From Pirellulales bacterium (GTDB lineage: Bacteria > Planctomycetota > Planctomycetia > Pirellulales > DATAWG01): a DNA stretch of 63,992 bases. Where the stretch lies: positions 1-63,992 of the forward strand of contig DASZFO010000123.1 of NCBI GenBank assembly GCA_035939775.1, given 5' to 3'. Position numbers and translations under genes: made by a program. Positions 33,659-42,042 of this stretch are shown in pieces (within the stretch, counting starts at the first letter, position 1; each line of letters opens with the position of its first letter). The notes beneath the pieces were generated by a model. The model did no database searches. It worked only from the letters and a program-made list of their open reading frames with translations, and was not told the origin of the DNA.

Positions 33659-35056
33659 TCACTCGCCGCCGATGCCCGTGGGCTTGCGGCGGGAGGCGTA
33701 TTTGCAGAGCAGGATGCCGCCGAAATAGAGGGCCGTCATCGGGACGGCCATCAGCAACATGCTGTAAGGATCGGGAGATGGATTCAGGATCGGCGCCAAA
33801 ACGAAGATCACCAAAACCGCTACCCGCCAGCCGCGCAGGTATGCCTCCACTGTGATCAAACCAATCCGATTCAGGAACAACATCACTAGCGGCAACTGAA
33901 ATCCGATCCCGAACGCCAACGGCAAGAACAGCACGAAACTGAGCCATTCGCCGATCCGCGGCTCCGGCGGGATGCCGAGCCAGTCGTTGAAGCTGAAGAG
34001 GAAGTGCAGCACCGGGGGAAATGCCGCGAAGAATGCCAACAGCGCCCCGCTCACGAACAACACGACGCTGAACGGCAAAAAGATGTGAACATATCGTCGC
34101 TCGTGAGGATAAAGCCCGGCCGCCACGAATAGCCACAGCTCGCGAAAAATCATCGGGCTGAAGATAATTAAACCGGCGATGAAGGCCGCCTTCATGTAGA
34201 TCACAAACGCCTCGGTGGCGCTCATCGCCTTGGGGCGGATTCGCTCGTCCTCGCTTCCGGGCCGCCAGATCGTCAGCGCGGCCAGGTAGGGATGCGGCGG
34301 TCCGATGGCGTCCGGCGCGGCGGCGGCCAGGAGCAGCCAGTTCAGCCGCTGCACTTCGTTTGGCTTGAGATCCTTTCGCCGCGCGAGCAGCAACGCCACC
34401 GTCGAATCTGAAATCGCGGTCGCGGGGAAATCCTCCTCCGGATCAGAGAAATCCGAGCTGGAAACCAATCGACTCAACGCATCGGCCAGTTGCGCCACCT
34501 GCTTGGGATCGGGATCGGCGTCTTTGTTGTCCGCGATCGCGGTCGCCAACTTCCGGTCGGCCGGTTGCAGCTTCTCCCAGATTCTGCGGGCCGGCGTGGG
34601 CTTGGCTTCGTCGGCACTCGCCGCCTGGATCGTTTCGGCAAGCAAACGCGGGTTCGTGATGTCCGTCGCCGTCAAGCGATATGTCGGGAGTCGGATCGCG
34701 GCAGGAGCGGCATCGGGATTCACACCGCTCAGGGCGTCGATCAGCTTGCTGGGTTGGACATTCACCTGCTCAGCGACGAATCCTTCCTTCATCAACTCGA
34801 CGTCTTCGGCCGGAAGTTGGTCGCCGAACTTGGCCTTCAATGCGACGTCAGCTTTGTCGGCGTAATACTCGGCGAGCGACTTGGTCAGCGGGCTTTCGAT
34901 CAGATGAACGACCTGCCGCCCGATGAACAGTCCGACGACCAATCCGACCACGAGCCAGATAACCGCTCGAAACAGCCGCCGACGCAGCTCCTCGAGGTGC
35001 TCCCCGAAGGTCATCGTGCTTTGGCGAAACAGATCGTCTTCGTGAGGCTTGAGCAT
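33659..35056 (-). CDS. tatC: Sec-independent protein translocase TatC with a long periplasmic insertion
   Basis: A 465-residue membrane protein. The cytoplasmic N-terminus MTFGEHLEELRRRLFRAVIW matches the conserved TatC signal-binding region. The later helices are standard: FIAGLIIFSPMIFRELWLFV, ERRYVHIFLPFSVVLFVSGA, FGIGFQLPLVMLFLNRIGLI and APILNPSPDPYSMLLMAVPM. Ordinary TatC has about 250 residues; here roughly 230 extra residues lie between helix 1 and helix 2, on the periplasmic side. The insertion is charged and helical. The window contains Tat substrates (13404 and 48996 genes) but no tatA/B. The ATG at 35056 gives the best N-terminus; the longer frame to 35167 is unsupported. Confidence 0.93.
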   Translation of the reverse strand: MLKPHEDDLFRQSTMTFGEHLEELRRRLFRAVIWLVVGLVVGLFIGRQVVHLIESPLTKSLAEYYADKADVALKAKFGDQLPAEDVELMKEGFVAEQVNVQPSKLIDALSGVNPDAAPAAIRLPTYRLTATDITNPRLLAETIQAASADEAKPTPARRIWEKLQPADRKLATAIADNKDADPDPKQVAQLADALSRLVSSSDFSDPEEDFPATAISDSTVALLLARRKDLKPNEVQRLNWLLLAAAAPDAIGPPHPYLAALTIWRPGSEDERIRPKAMSATEAFVIYMKAAFIAGLIIFSPMIFRELWLFVAAGLYPHERRYVHIFLPFSVVLFVSGALLAFFAAFPPVLHFLFSFNDWLGIPPEPRIGEWLSFVLFLPLAFGIGFQLPLVMLFLNRIGLITVEAYLRGWRVAVLVIFVLAPILNPSPDPYSMLLMAVPMTALYFGGILLCKYASRRKPTGIGGE

Positions 35057-35229
35057 CAAGGAAAGACTAGCATCCGGGCAAGCCGGACGGGGAGGAGCAG
35101 GGGCGGGAACGCGGGGGATTTTGAGAAAAATCAATAATAGCAGCGCCTCAATGGAGCGGCAACGCATCGGCCGCGCGGTGCAGCGCTATCCAAGCTTTCT
35201 TTCCCCACGCTTTGGCCGCTCGTATACTA

Positions 35230-35349
35230 AGAGCGCCTAACAAATCCGGCGGGGAGAAGGGGACAGTCCCCGTTTTGCTCCGCCGACCATCGCGGCGATG
35301 GTGCCCGCGCAAAAAGGGGACAGTCCCCGCCGGACTTATTCGGCGCTCT
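35230..35349. repeat. GGGGACAGTCCCC-type element, subtype A, complete copy
   Basis: A 120-base element. Outer arms of 21 bases (35230-35250 and 35329-35349) are reverse complements with three mismatches; they contain AGAGCGCC and TCCGGC. Inside are two exact GGGGACAGTCCCC palindromes (35259-35271 and 35316-35328) around the centre GCTCCGCCGACCATCGCGGC. It lies in the divergent spacer between tatC and the PQQ gene, 20 bases before the latter's ATG. Confidence 0.9.
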
Positions 35350-35368
35350 GAATCCGAGGAATCTCTCG

Positions 35369-37744
35369 ATGAGAACGCCGGAATCTGTTATGCGAGCAGT
35401 TGCCGCGGCGTTGACGTTGCTGGCGGCGTTTCTGTCGGCAGGTCGCGCGGCGGCGCAATTCAGTGCGCCCCCGCCCTCCGATCTCTCGGACGCAGTGCAG
35501 GTGGATGAGATCAACTCGCCCACCAAAGCGCTGCTCGAACGGGCAAAGGCCAATTCGGTCGAAAAACAGTGGGACGAGGCGATCGACACACTTCGTCAGG
35601 TGATGGAGCACGACGGCGGCAAACTGATCCAGATCGATTCGCGGCGTTTTGTCGCTGTTCGCGAGTATTGCCAAATGCAGTTGGCCGAAATGCCGCCGGA
35701 AGGCCGGGCGCTGTATCGCAGCCGCGTCGACGCGCTCGCCAAGCGCTGGTACGACGCGGGCCTCGCCAATCGCGACGCCAGCTTGCTCGGCCGCGTGGTC
35801 GATCAATTCTTCGTCAGCAGTTGGGGCGACGCGGCGCTCATGGCGCTCGGTGAAATTGCGTTGGAACGCGGCGATTACCAGGAGGCCCGCTGGTGCTGGG
35901 AGCGGATCAGTCCGGGGCTGCGCGCCGCGGACGGTCAGCCGCTGCGGCGCAGTTTGCGGGTCGGCCAATCAGCGCCGGCCGAGCCGCGGAATGGGAGCGG
36001 CGAGCTTGGCGCGCCGAACGAGGTTGCCGCGCAATCGCCTCGCTGGCTGGCGTATCCCGACACGAAGCTGAATCTGGCCGACGTGCGCGCCCGACTCGTG
36101 TTGGTTTCCATCATGGAAGGTTCGCTGGCTCGGGCGCGCGTCGAGTTGGCCGATTTTGTCCGGCGGCATCCAGAGGCCAAAGGGCGCATGGCGGGCCGAG
36201 AGGCGCGATATGCTGACACGCTCGCGCGATTGTTGGCCGACGCGGAGGCCCGGCCCCAGTCCCCTGCAATGAAAGATTGGACCACCTTCGCCGGCTCGCC
36301 GGCCCGAACGGCCATTTCCGCCGAGCCGAAGTCGTTGGGAAATCTTGCTTGGGAAATTCCGCTCGGCGATGGAAAACCATTTCAAGCCGATGCCAACTCC
36401 CTGCACTCCTGGCCGAGGAACCGAGTGGCCGAGGAGCAATCGGCGCTGTTGAGCTACCATCCATTGGTTGTCGGCAACCTAGTTCTCGTCAACAACGTGG
36501 ACAAGGTCTTTGCCTTCGACTTGCGAACGGGCGAGCCGGCCTGGCCGGTCGCGGCGCAGCAGTCGCCTGACGCCCCAGCTCGGGAGCCAGGAGAGATTTA
36601 TTGCGGCACGAAAGTTCAGGAGCTGCAGCAAGACCTGGTAGGGGACGAGAATCTGTTTCGGGCGCTCGGCGTCCCGCGATTCACGATGACCGCGGCCGGC
36701 GACCGTCTCTATGCTCGTCTTGGATCGCCGGTCACGGGTCATCCGGCAGCAGCACCGTTCGGCAGCGGCTCCAGCTATCTAGTCTGTCTCGATCTGGCGG
36801 CCCAGGGACTCTTGGTATGGCGCGTGCCGGGAGATAAAGCGCGAAACGAACGCTGGGCTTACGAAGGCGCGCCGGTCGTCGCCGGGAACAATGTCTTTGT
36901 CGTCATGCGTTATAGCGACGTGCGGCCGCAGGTTCACGTCGCTTGCCTCGATGCGCGAACCGGCGCGCTCCGCTGGCGGAAGCTGATCTGCGCCGCCGAA
37001 TCGCTGGCCCAAGGTCAAGCCGAGGAAATCACCTCCAATCTGCTGACCCTCGCCGACGACACGCTCTATCTGAACACGAACCTTGGAGCAATCGCGGCAC
37101 TTTCCGCCACCGATGGGGAAGTCCGCTGGGTTAGCACATACCCTCGCGCGAGGCGAACGGCTGGGGAGCCGTTGCGAATCAGCGCCAACTGTTACCGGGA
37201 TCTGAACCCGGCCGTTTACTACCGCGGCAGCTTGTTCGTTGCCCCCAGCGACGCTCCTGGCATAATAGCGCTCGACGCGGCGACGGGCGCCTTGCTTTGG
37301 AAAAGCAACTTCGATCTGCTCGGCCCGATCGTGCATTTGCTGGGGATCGGAGCAGACAATCTGATTGTCTCGGGCAAGAGAATCTGCTGGTTCGACGCGG
37401 TCACTGGCAAGGTCGTGAACTACTGGCGCGACGATACGACCAGCGGCTACGGACGCGGCGTGCTCGTTGGCAATGAGGTATACTGGCCAATGCGCACCCA
37501 AATCCGCCGCTGCAAGCAGCAAATCGGCGACCATGGCGAACTCGACGCCGACGAGCCGATCGAACTCGGCCGTTTCGATCCGCCGCTGACCGGAGGAAAT
37601 CTCGTCGCAGCCAATGGAACCTTGTTGATCGCCACTCCAACGAAACTGATCGCCCTCGGCCCCGGCAAGTCGGCCACTCCACCGGCTGAGGCTATTTTGA
37701 CGCAAGCCAACGCGGCGCCGAGGAAGAATGCAAGCGCCCCGTAA
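35369..37744 (+). CDS. Exported PQQ-like beta-propeller protein
   Basis: A 791-residue secreted protein. A signal peptide (AVAAALTLLAAFLSAGRAAA) is followed by a helical TPR-like region (KALLERAKANSVEKQWDEAI) and from about residue 300 by a PQQ-like propeller with repeated blades such as VFAFDLRTGEPAWPVA, VACLDARTGALRWRKL and IIALDAATGALLWKS. Such proteins lack enzymatic PQQ residues in many cases and may act as scaffold or carbohydrate-related proteins. ATGs at 35369 and 35390 are both possible starts. A second, related PQQ gene lies at the right edge of the window. Confidence 0.88.
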   Translation: MRTPESVMRAVAAALTLLAAFLSAGRAAAQFSAPPPSDLSDAVQVDEINSPTKALLERAKANSVEKQWDEAIDTLRQVMEHDGGKLIQIDSRRFVAVREYCQMQLAEMPPEGRALYRSRVDALAKRWYDAGLANRDASLLGRVVDQFFVSSWGDAALMALGEIALERGDYQEARWCWERISPGLRAADGQPLRRSLRVGQSAPAEPRNGSGELGAPNEVAAQSPRWLAYPDTKLNLADVRARLVLVSIMEGSLARARVELADFVRRHPEAKGRMAGREARYADTLARLLADAEARPQSPAMKDWTTFAGSPARTAISAEPKSLGNLAWEIPLGDGKPFQADANSLHSWPRNRVAEEQSALLSYHPLVVGNLVLVNNVDKVFAFDLRTGEPAWPVAAQQSPDAPAREPGEIYCGTKVQELQQDLVGDENLFRALGVPRFTMTAAGDRLYARLGSPVTGHPAAAPFGSGSSYLVCLDLAAQGLLVWRVPGDKARNERWAYEGAPVVAGNNVFVVMRYSDVRPQVHVACLDARTGALRWRKLICAAESLAQGQAEEITSNLLTLADDTLYLNTNLGAIAALSATDGEVRWVSTYPRARRTAGEPLRISANCYRDLNPAVYYRGSLFVAPSDAPGIIALDAATGALLWKSNFDLLGPIVHLLGIGADNLIVSGKRICWFDAVTGKVVNYWRDDTTSGYGRGVLVGNEVYWPMRTQIRRCKQQIGDHGELDADEPIELGRFDPPLTGGNLVAANGTLLIATPTKLIALGPGKSATPPAEAILTQANAAPRKNASAP

Positions 37745-37814
37745 ACGGGGGGCGAAATGAATGCGTGCTAAATGATCTCCATTCGTCCTTTGTACTTCGC
37801 ACTTGGTACTTGAA

Positions 37815-38867
37815 ATGCCCGACGACGATCTGCAAGCCGTACAGAGACTAAGCGACGCCTATCGCCGCATCACCGGCGAATTGGGCAAGGTAATCGTCGG
37901 CCAGCAGCAAGTGATCGAAGAGTTGATGGTCGCCCTGTTCGCCCGCGGGCATTGCCTGCTGGTCGGCGTGCCTGGCCTGGCCAAGACGCTGATGATCCGC
38001 ACACTGGCCGATTCGCTTTCGCTCAAGTTCAACCGCATCCAATTCACCCCCGACCTGATGCCCTCGGACATCACGGGGACCGAGGTGATTCAGGAGGACA
38101 AGGCGACCGGTACGCGAGCGTTCAAGTTTCTGGAAGGGCCGGTGTTCGCCAATGTGATCCTCGCCGACGAGATCAATCGCACGCCTCCCAAGACTCAGGC
38201 GGCGCTGCTCGAGGCGATGCAAGAGTATCAAATCACGGTCGGCGGCACGCGGCACAAGCTGGCCGAGCCGTTCTTCGTCCTCGCCACGCAGAACCCGATC
38301 GAGCAAGAAGGGACGTATCCACTTCCCGAGGCGCAGTTGGACCGCTTCATGTTCAATATCTTCGTCGACTATCCGGATGAGGAGGAAGAGTTCCAGATCG
38401 TGAAGCAAACGACGGCCGACGTGCCGACGAACGTCACTCGCACCCTCACGGCTGAGGAGATTCTCGGGCTCGCGCGGATCGTCCGCCGGGTGCCGATCGC
38501 CGACCACGTGACTCGCTACGCCCTGCAATTCACTCGGCTTACGCGCAAGGAAAAAGGCAAGGTGCCCGACTTCATTCGCGAGTACGTCAGTTGGGGCGCG
38601 GGTCCGCGGGCCAGCCAGTATTTGGTGCTGGGGGCGAAGGCCCGCGCCGTTCTCCAGGGACGATATTTCGCCACTTGCGACGACATCCGCGCGGTTGCCG
38701 CCCCCGTGCTGCGGCATCGCATCGTGACTAATTTCAATGCCGAGGCCGAGGGAATCAGGCCGGACGACATCGTGCGGCGGCTCATCGAAACCATCCCGGC
38801 CGACGAATTCGAGAAGAGCGCTGGTGGAAAACTTCCAGAAGTATTTAGACCCGCGAACGCTGGCTAA
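37815..38867 (+). CDS. MoxR-family AAA+ ATPase
   Basis: A 350-residue ATPase. Walker A is GVPGLAKT near residue 50, Walker [10 protein letters not shown] near 114, sensor 1 [20 protein letters not shown], and the arginine-rich sensor 2 region lies near the C-terminus. MoxR proteins act as chaperones that activate or insert VWA-domain partners. It is the first gene of a cluster with DUF58 and two VWA proteins and overlaps the DUF58 gene by 44 bases. The ATG at 37815 follows a half-copy of the GTACTTCGCACTT repeat. Confidence 0.95.
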   Translation: MPDDDLQAVQRLSDAYRRITGELGKVIVGQQQVIEELMVALFARGHCLLVGVPGLAKTLMIRTLADSLSLKFNRIQFTPDLMPSDITGTEVIQEDKATGTRAFKFLEGPVFANVILADEINRTPPKTQAALLEAMQEYQITVGGTRHKLAEPFFVLATQNPIEQEGTYPLPEAQLDRFMFNIFVDYPDEEEEFQIVKQTTADVPTNVTRTLTAEEILGLARIVRRVPIADHVTRYALQFTRLTRKEKGKVPDFIREYVSWGAGPRASQYLVLGAKARAVLQGRYFATCDDIRAVAAPVLRHRIVTNFNAEAEGIRPDDIVRRLIETIPADEFEKSAGGKLPEVFRPANAG

Positions 38868-39726
38868 GCTCCAGGGCCTCGAGTTGCGAGCCCGGTTGAT
38901 CGTCGAAGGCTACGTGTCGGGCGTGCATCGCAGCCCGTTCCACGGCTTCTCGATCGAATTCGCCGAGCATCGCGAGTACGTGCCGGGCGACGACCTGCGG
39001 TACGTCGATTGGAAGGTGTTCGGCAAGACCGACAAGTATTATCTCAAGAGGTACGAGCAAGAAACGAACCTCATCAGCTATCTGTTGCTCGACACGAGCC
39101 AGAGCATGTCGTACCGCGGCCCCGACGCGGCGCTCTCGAAACTGGAATACGCCCAGTGCATCGCCGCGTCTTTGGCGTATTTGGTCTTGCAGCAGCAAGA
39201 CAGCGTCGGACTGGTCACATTCGATCAGGAGGTGCGAACGCTCGTGCGGGCGAGCAGCAACCCTTCGCACCTGAAGCAACTGCTGCACGTGATGGAGGTG
39301 ACCGCGGCCGGGAGGAAGACTGCGACCGGGCCCATCTTCCACGATCTGGCGGAGCGGCTCAAGAAACGCGGCGTCGTCGTGATCCTGAGCGACCTGTTCG
39401 ACAAAGTGCCGTCGCTCTTGGCCGGGCTCAAGCATTTTCGCCATCGTCGCCACGAGGTGATCATCTTCCACGTGCTCGATCCGGCCGAACTGGATTTCCC
39501 CTTCCAGCGAACGACGCTCTTCAAGGGCCTCGAGCAATTGCCCGACGTGCTGACCGAGCCGCGCTCGCTCCGCCGGGCCTATCTGGGGCAATTCAACCAG
39601 TTCCTCCGCGAAGTCAAACAAGGCTGCCGCGAGCACCGTATCGATTATGTACCCATGCGCACCGACCAGCCGTTGGACATTGCGCTTTCGGCCTACTTGA
39701 CCTCGCGGCTGGCGAAGACCGGCTGA
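38824..39726 (+). CDS. DUF58 domain protein
   Basis: A 300-residue protein starting at a GTG that overlaps the MoxR 3' end. The DUF58 hallmark is [20 protein letters not shown] followed by [17 protein letters not shown]-like fold with the MIDAS-type DTSQSMS near residue 95 follows. Partners of MoxR in this family bind metal ions and are thought to be substrates or adaptors of the chaperone. No membrane helix is seen, unlike some DUF58 proteins. It is tightly coupled to its neighbours. Confidence 0.93.
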   Translation: MENFQKYLDPRTLAKLQGLELRARLIVEGYVSGVHRSPFHGFSIEFAEHREYVPGDDLRYVDWKVFGKTDKYYLKRYEQETNLISYLLLDTSQSMSYRGPDAALSKLEYAQCIAASLAYLVLQQQDSVGLVTFDQEVRTLVRASSNPSHLKQLLHVMEVTAAGRKTATGPIFHDLAERLKKRGVVVILSDLFDKVPSLLAGLKHFRHRRHEVIIFHVLDPAELDFPFQRTTLFKGLEQLPDVLTEPRSLRRAYLGQFNQFLREVKQGCREHRIDYVPMRTDQPLDIALSAYLTSRLAKTG

Positions 39727-39738
39727 CGAAAATGACGA

Positions 39739-42042
39739 ATGTCTAACCCACTCTTTGGCTTTGGTTTGACTCAGATCGGCATGCTTTGGTGGCTGGCGGC
39801 TGCCGCGGCGCCGCTGTTGATTCATCTCTTGAGCCGGCGGCGGTATCGAGAGGTCCCTTGGGCGGCGGTCGAATATCTTTTGGCCGCGCTGCAGAAAAGT
39901 TCGCGACGTTTGCGTGCCGAACAGTTGATCCTGCTCTTGATCCGCACGTTGACGATCATCTGCGTCGTCGTGGCCGTCGCCGGGCCCTATCTCGAGCAAC
40001 TCGGTGGAACGTTTGTCGCGGGCCAGCCGGTTCACCGGATTCTCGTGATCGACGGCTCCTATTCGATGGGTTACAAGCCGGGAGAAAAGAGCCGGTTCGA
40101 GTTGGCGAAGCAGGTTGCTCGCGACATCGTCGGCCGCAGCTCGTCGGGAGACGGTTTTTCGCTCGTTCTGATGAGCGATTCGGCGAGGGTGATCGTCGGC
40201 ACTCCGGCGTTTGTTTCCGACGAGGTGCGTAGTGCGCTGAAGCGTTTGAGCAGCGCGTCGTCGGGCGACGACCTTTCCGACGCCCAGCGCAAGGTCGACG
40301 AAGACGATTTACTCAAGGAGATTCGCGATCTCAAGCTGCCGCACGGCAACGGTAATCTGGCCGACGCGCTCGAGCGAATCGAGGAGCTGGCGGCGCGAGC
40401 CAAGCTGGAGTATCCACGGTTGGCTTACACCGAGATCTACTATCTCACCGATCTCGGCCGCACGAGTTGGGACCTGAACGCCGTGGTTGCCGGCCGGCAT
40501 ATTCGCGACAAGTTGACCCATCTGGGCGAATCGATGCGGATGGCGGTCGTCGATCTCGGCCAGGAGCATTGTGAGAACCTGGCGATCACCGGCCTGCGAG
40601 CGAACCAGTCGATCGAGACTACGAAGAGCCCGACCAGCTTTCAGGCCGAGGTTCACAACTTCGGCGCCCGGCCGCATCATGCCCAGCTCGAACTACTGAT
40701 CGACGGCCAACGATTTCAGGAGCGGCCGATCGACATCGTGCCCGGTGCGCAGCAAACGGTTTCATTTGCGCATCGGTTCGAGGCGGCGGGAGATCATTCG
40801 GTCGAAGTGCGTCTCACGGGCGACCCGCTCGACGCGCTCGATATCGACAACCACCGCTGGCTATCGGTGCCGGTCAAGGAATCGCTCGAAGCGCTCCTGG
40901 TCAATGGCGAGGGATCGCACGAGCAGGCCCGCTACCTGTTCAACGCGCTCGATCCTTATCGCGATGGATCCGGGTCGCCGGCGGTGCACGTCGAGGAAAC
41001 ATCCGATGGCCGGTTGTTGGAGATCGACCTGCACCGGTTCGACTGCGTGTTCTTCTCGAATGTTAGTCAGTTCACACCCGCCGAAGCCCGGATTCTGGCC
41101 GATTATGTCAAGGGGGGCGGCGGTCTCGTGTTTTTCCTTGGCGATCGCGTCGATCCGCAAAACTACAATCAAGAACTCGGCGGCGGACGCCCCGGCGCAA
41201 CCCGTTTGTTGCCCACTTTGCTGGACGGTCCCGCCGACGTCGCGCAATACAGCTTCGATCCGCTCGGTTACAAAGACCCGATCGTTCGCGAGTTTCAGGG
41301 AAACGAGCGGGCGGGGCTTTTGAGCACTGCGATCAGGCGGTACGTCAAGCTCAAGCATCCGGATCCCACCGACGCGAAGGCGCGCGTCTCGCTCGGCATT
41401 CGCCAGACCGGCGATCCGGCGATTGTGGTTGCGCCAGTTGCCGCCGATTCGGCGGCCCGCGGTGGGTGGTCGATCCTTGTCGCGGTTCCCGCTTCTTTCG
41501 CCTCGGTCGATCTGGAATCTAAAGAGCCGTGGTCGAACTGGCCGCTCAAGTACAGCTTTCAACCGGTGGTGCAGAACGTCTTACTGGCGGCGATCGGGCC
41601 GCAGGGAGCCGATCGAAACGTGCTCGTCGGTAAGTCGCTCGGATCGATGTTGCCCGCCGCCCAGACCGCGAATTCTCTCACGCTGGAAAGGCCCGACGGC
41701 CGGAAGGAGCAGATTCGTATCGCAACGCGCGAGGACGGCAACCGTTGGTCGTATGCCGACACCTGGCAGAGCGGCATCTACCGAGCGGATTTTTCGTCGG
41801 GCGGCAATGGTCGCCTGTTCGCGGTGAATGTCGATACCCGCGAAAGCGACCTGGCGAGGATTTCCGCGGATGAATTGCCAGAAGGGTTGACGGTCGTGGC
41901 CGGTTGGAACGGCCTGAATGAGCGGCCGGCGGTCGAACTCGGCAGCCGGATGGGACAGCAGCGCTGTTTCCTCTACGCGGCCCTGGGTTTATTGCTGTTG
42001 GAAACGGTCTTGGCCTGGTGGTTCGGATACCGAGCATCATGA
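39739..42042 (+). CDS. BatA/VWA-type membrane protein 1
   Basis: A 767-residue protein. The N-terminal BatA-like domain reads LWWLAAAAAPLLIHLLSRRR and is followed by a second helix (LILLLIRTLTIICVVVAVAG). A VWA domain with the MIDAS motif DGSYSMG near residue 103 follows, then a long periplasmic beta-rich part and a glutamine-amidotransferase-like segment (VDPQNYNQELGGG). A C-terminal helix (CFLYAALGLLLLETVLAWWF) closes it. It begins 12 bases after the DUF58 gene and overlaps the next gene by 4 bases (ATGA). Confidence 0.9.
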   Translation: MSNPLFGFGLTQIGMLWWLAAAAAPLLIHLLSRRRYREVPWAAVEYLLAALQKSSRRLRAEQLILLLIRTLTIICVVVAVAGPYLEQLGGTFVAGQPVHRILVIDGSYSMGYKPGEKSRFELAKQVARDIVGRSSSGDGFSLVLMSDSARVIVGTPAFVSDEVRSALKRLSSASSGDDLSDAQRKVDEDDLLKEIRDLKLPHGNGNLADALERIEELAARAKLEYPRLAYTEIYYLTDLGRTSWDLNAVVAGRHIRDKLTHLGESMRMAVVDLGQEHCENLAITGLRANQSIETTKSPTSFQAEVHNFGARPHHAQLELLIDGQRFQERPIDIVPGAQQTVSFAHRFEAAGDHSVEVRLTGDPLDALDIDNHRWLSVPVKESLEALLVNGEGSHEQARYLFNALDPYRDGSGSPAVHVEETSDGRLLEIDLHRFDCVFFSNVSQFTPAEARILADYVKGGGGLVFFLGDRVDPQNYNQELGGGRPGATRLLPTLLDGPADVAQYSFDPLGYKDPIVREFQGNERAGLLSTAIRRYVKLKHPDPTDAKARVSLGIRQTGDPAIVVAPVAADSAARGGWSILVAVPASFASVDLESKEPWSNWPLKYSFQPVVQNVLLAAIGPQGADRNVLVGKSLGSMLPAAQTANSLTLERPDGRKEQIRIATREDGNRWSYADTWQSGIYRADFSSGGNGRLFAVNVDTRESDLARISADELPEGLTVVAGWNGLNERPAVELGSRMGQQRCFLYAALGLLLLETVLAWWFGYRAS

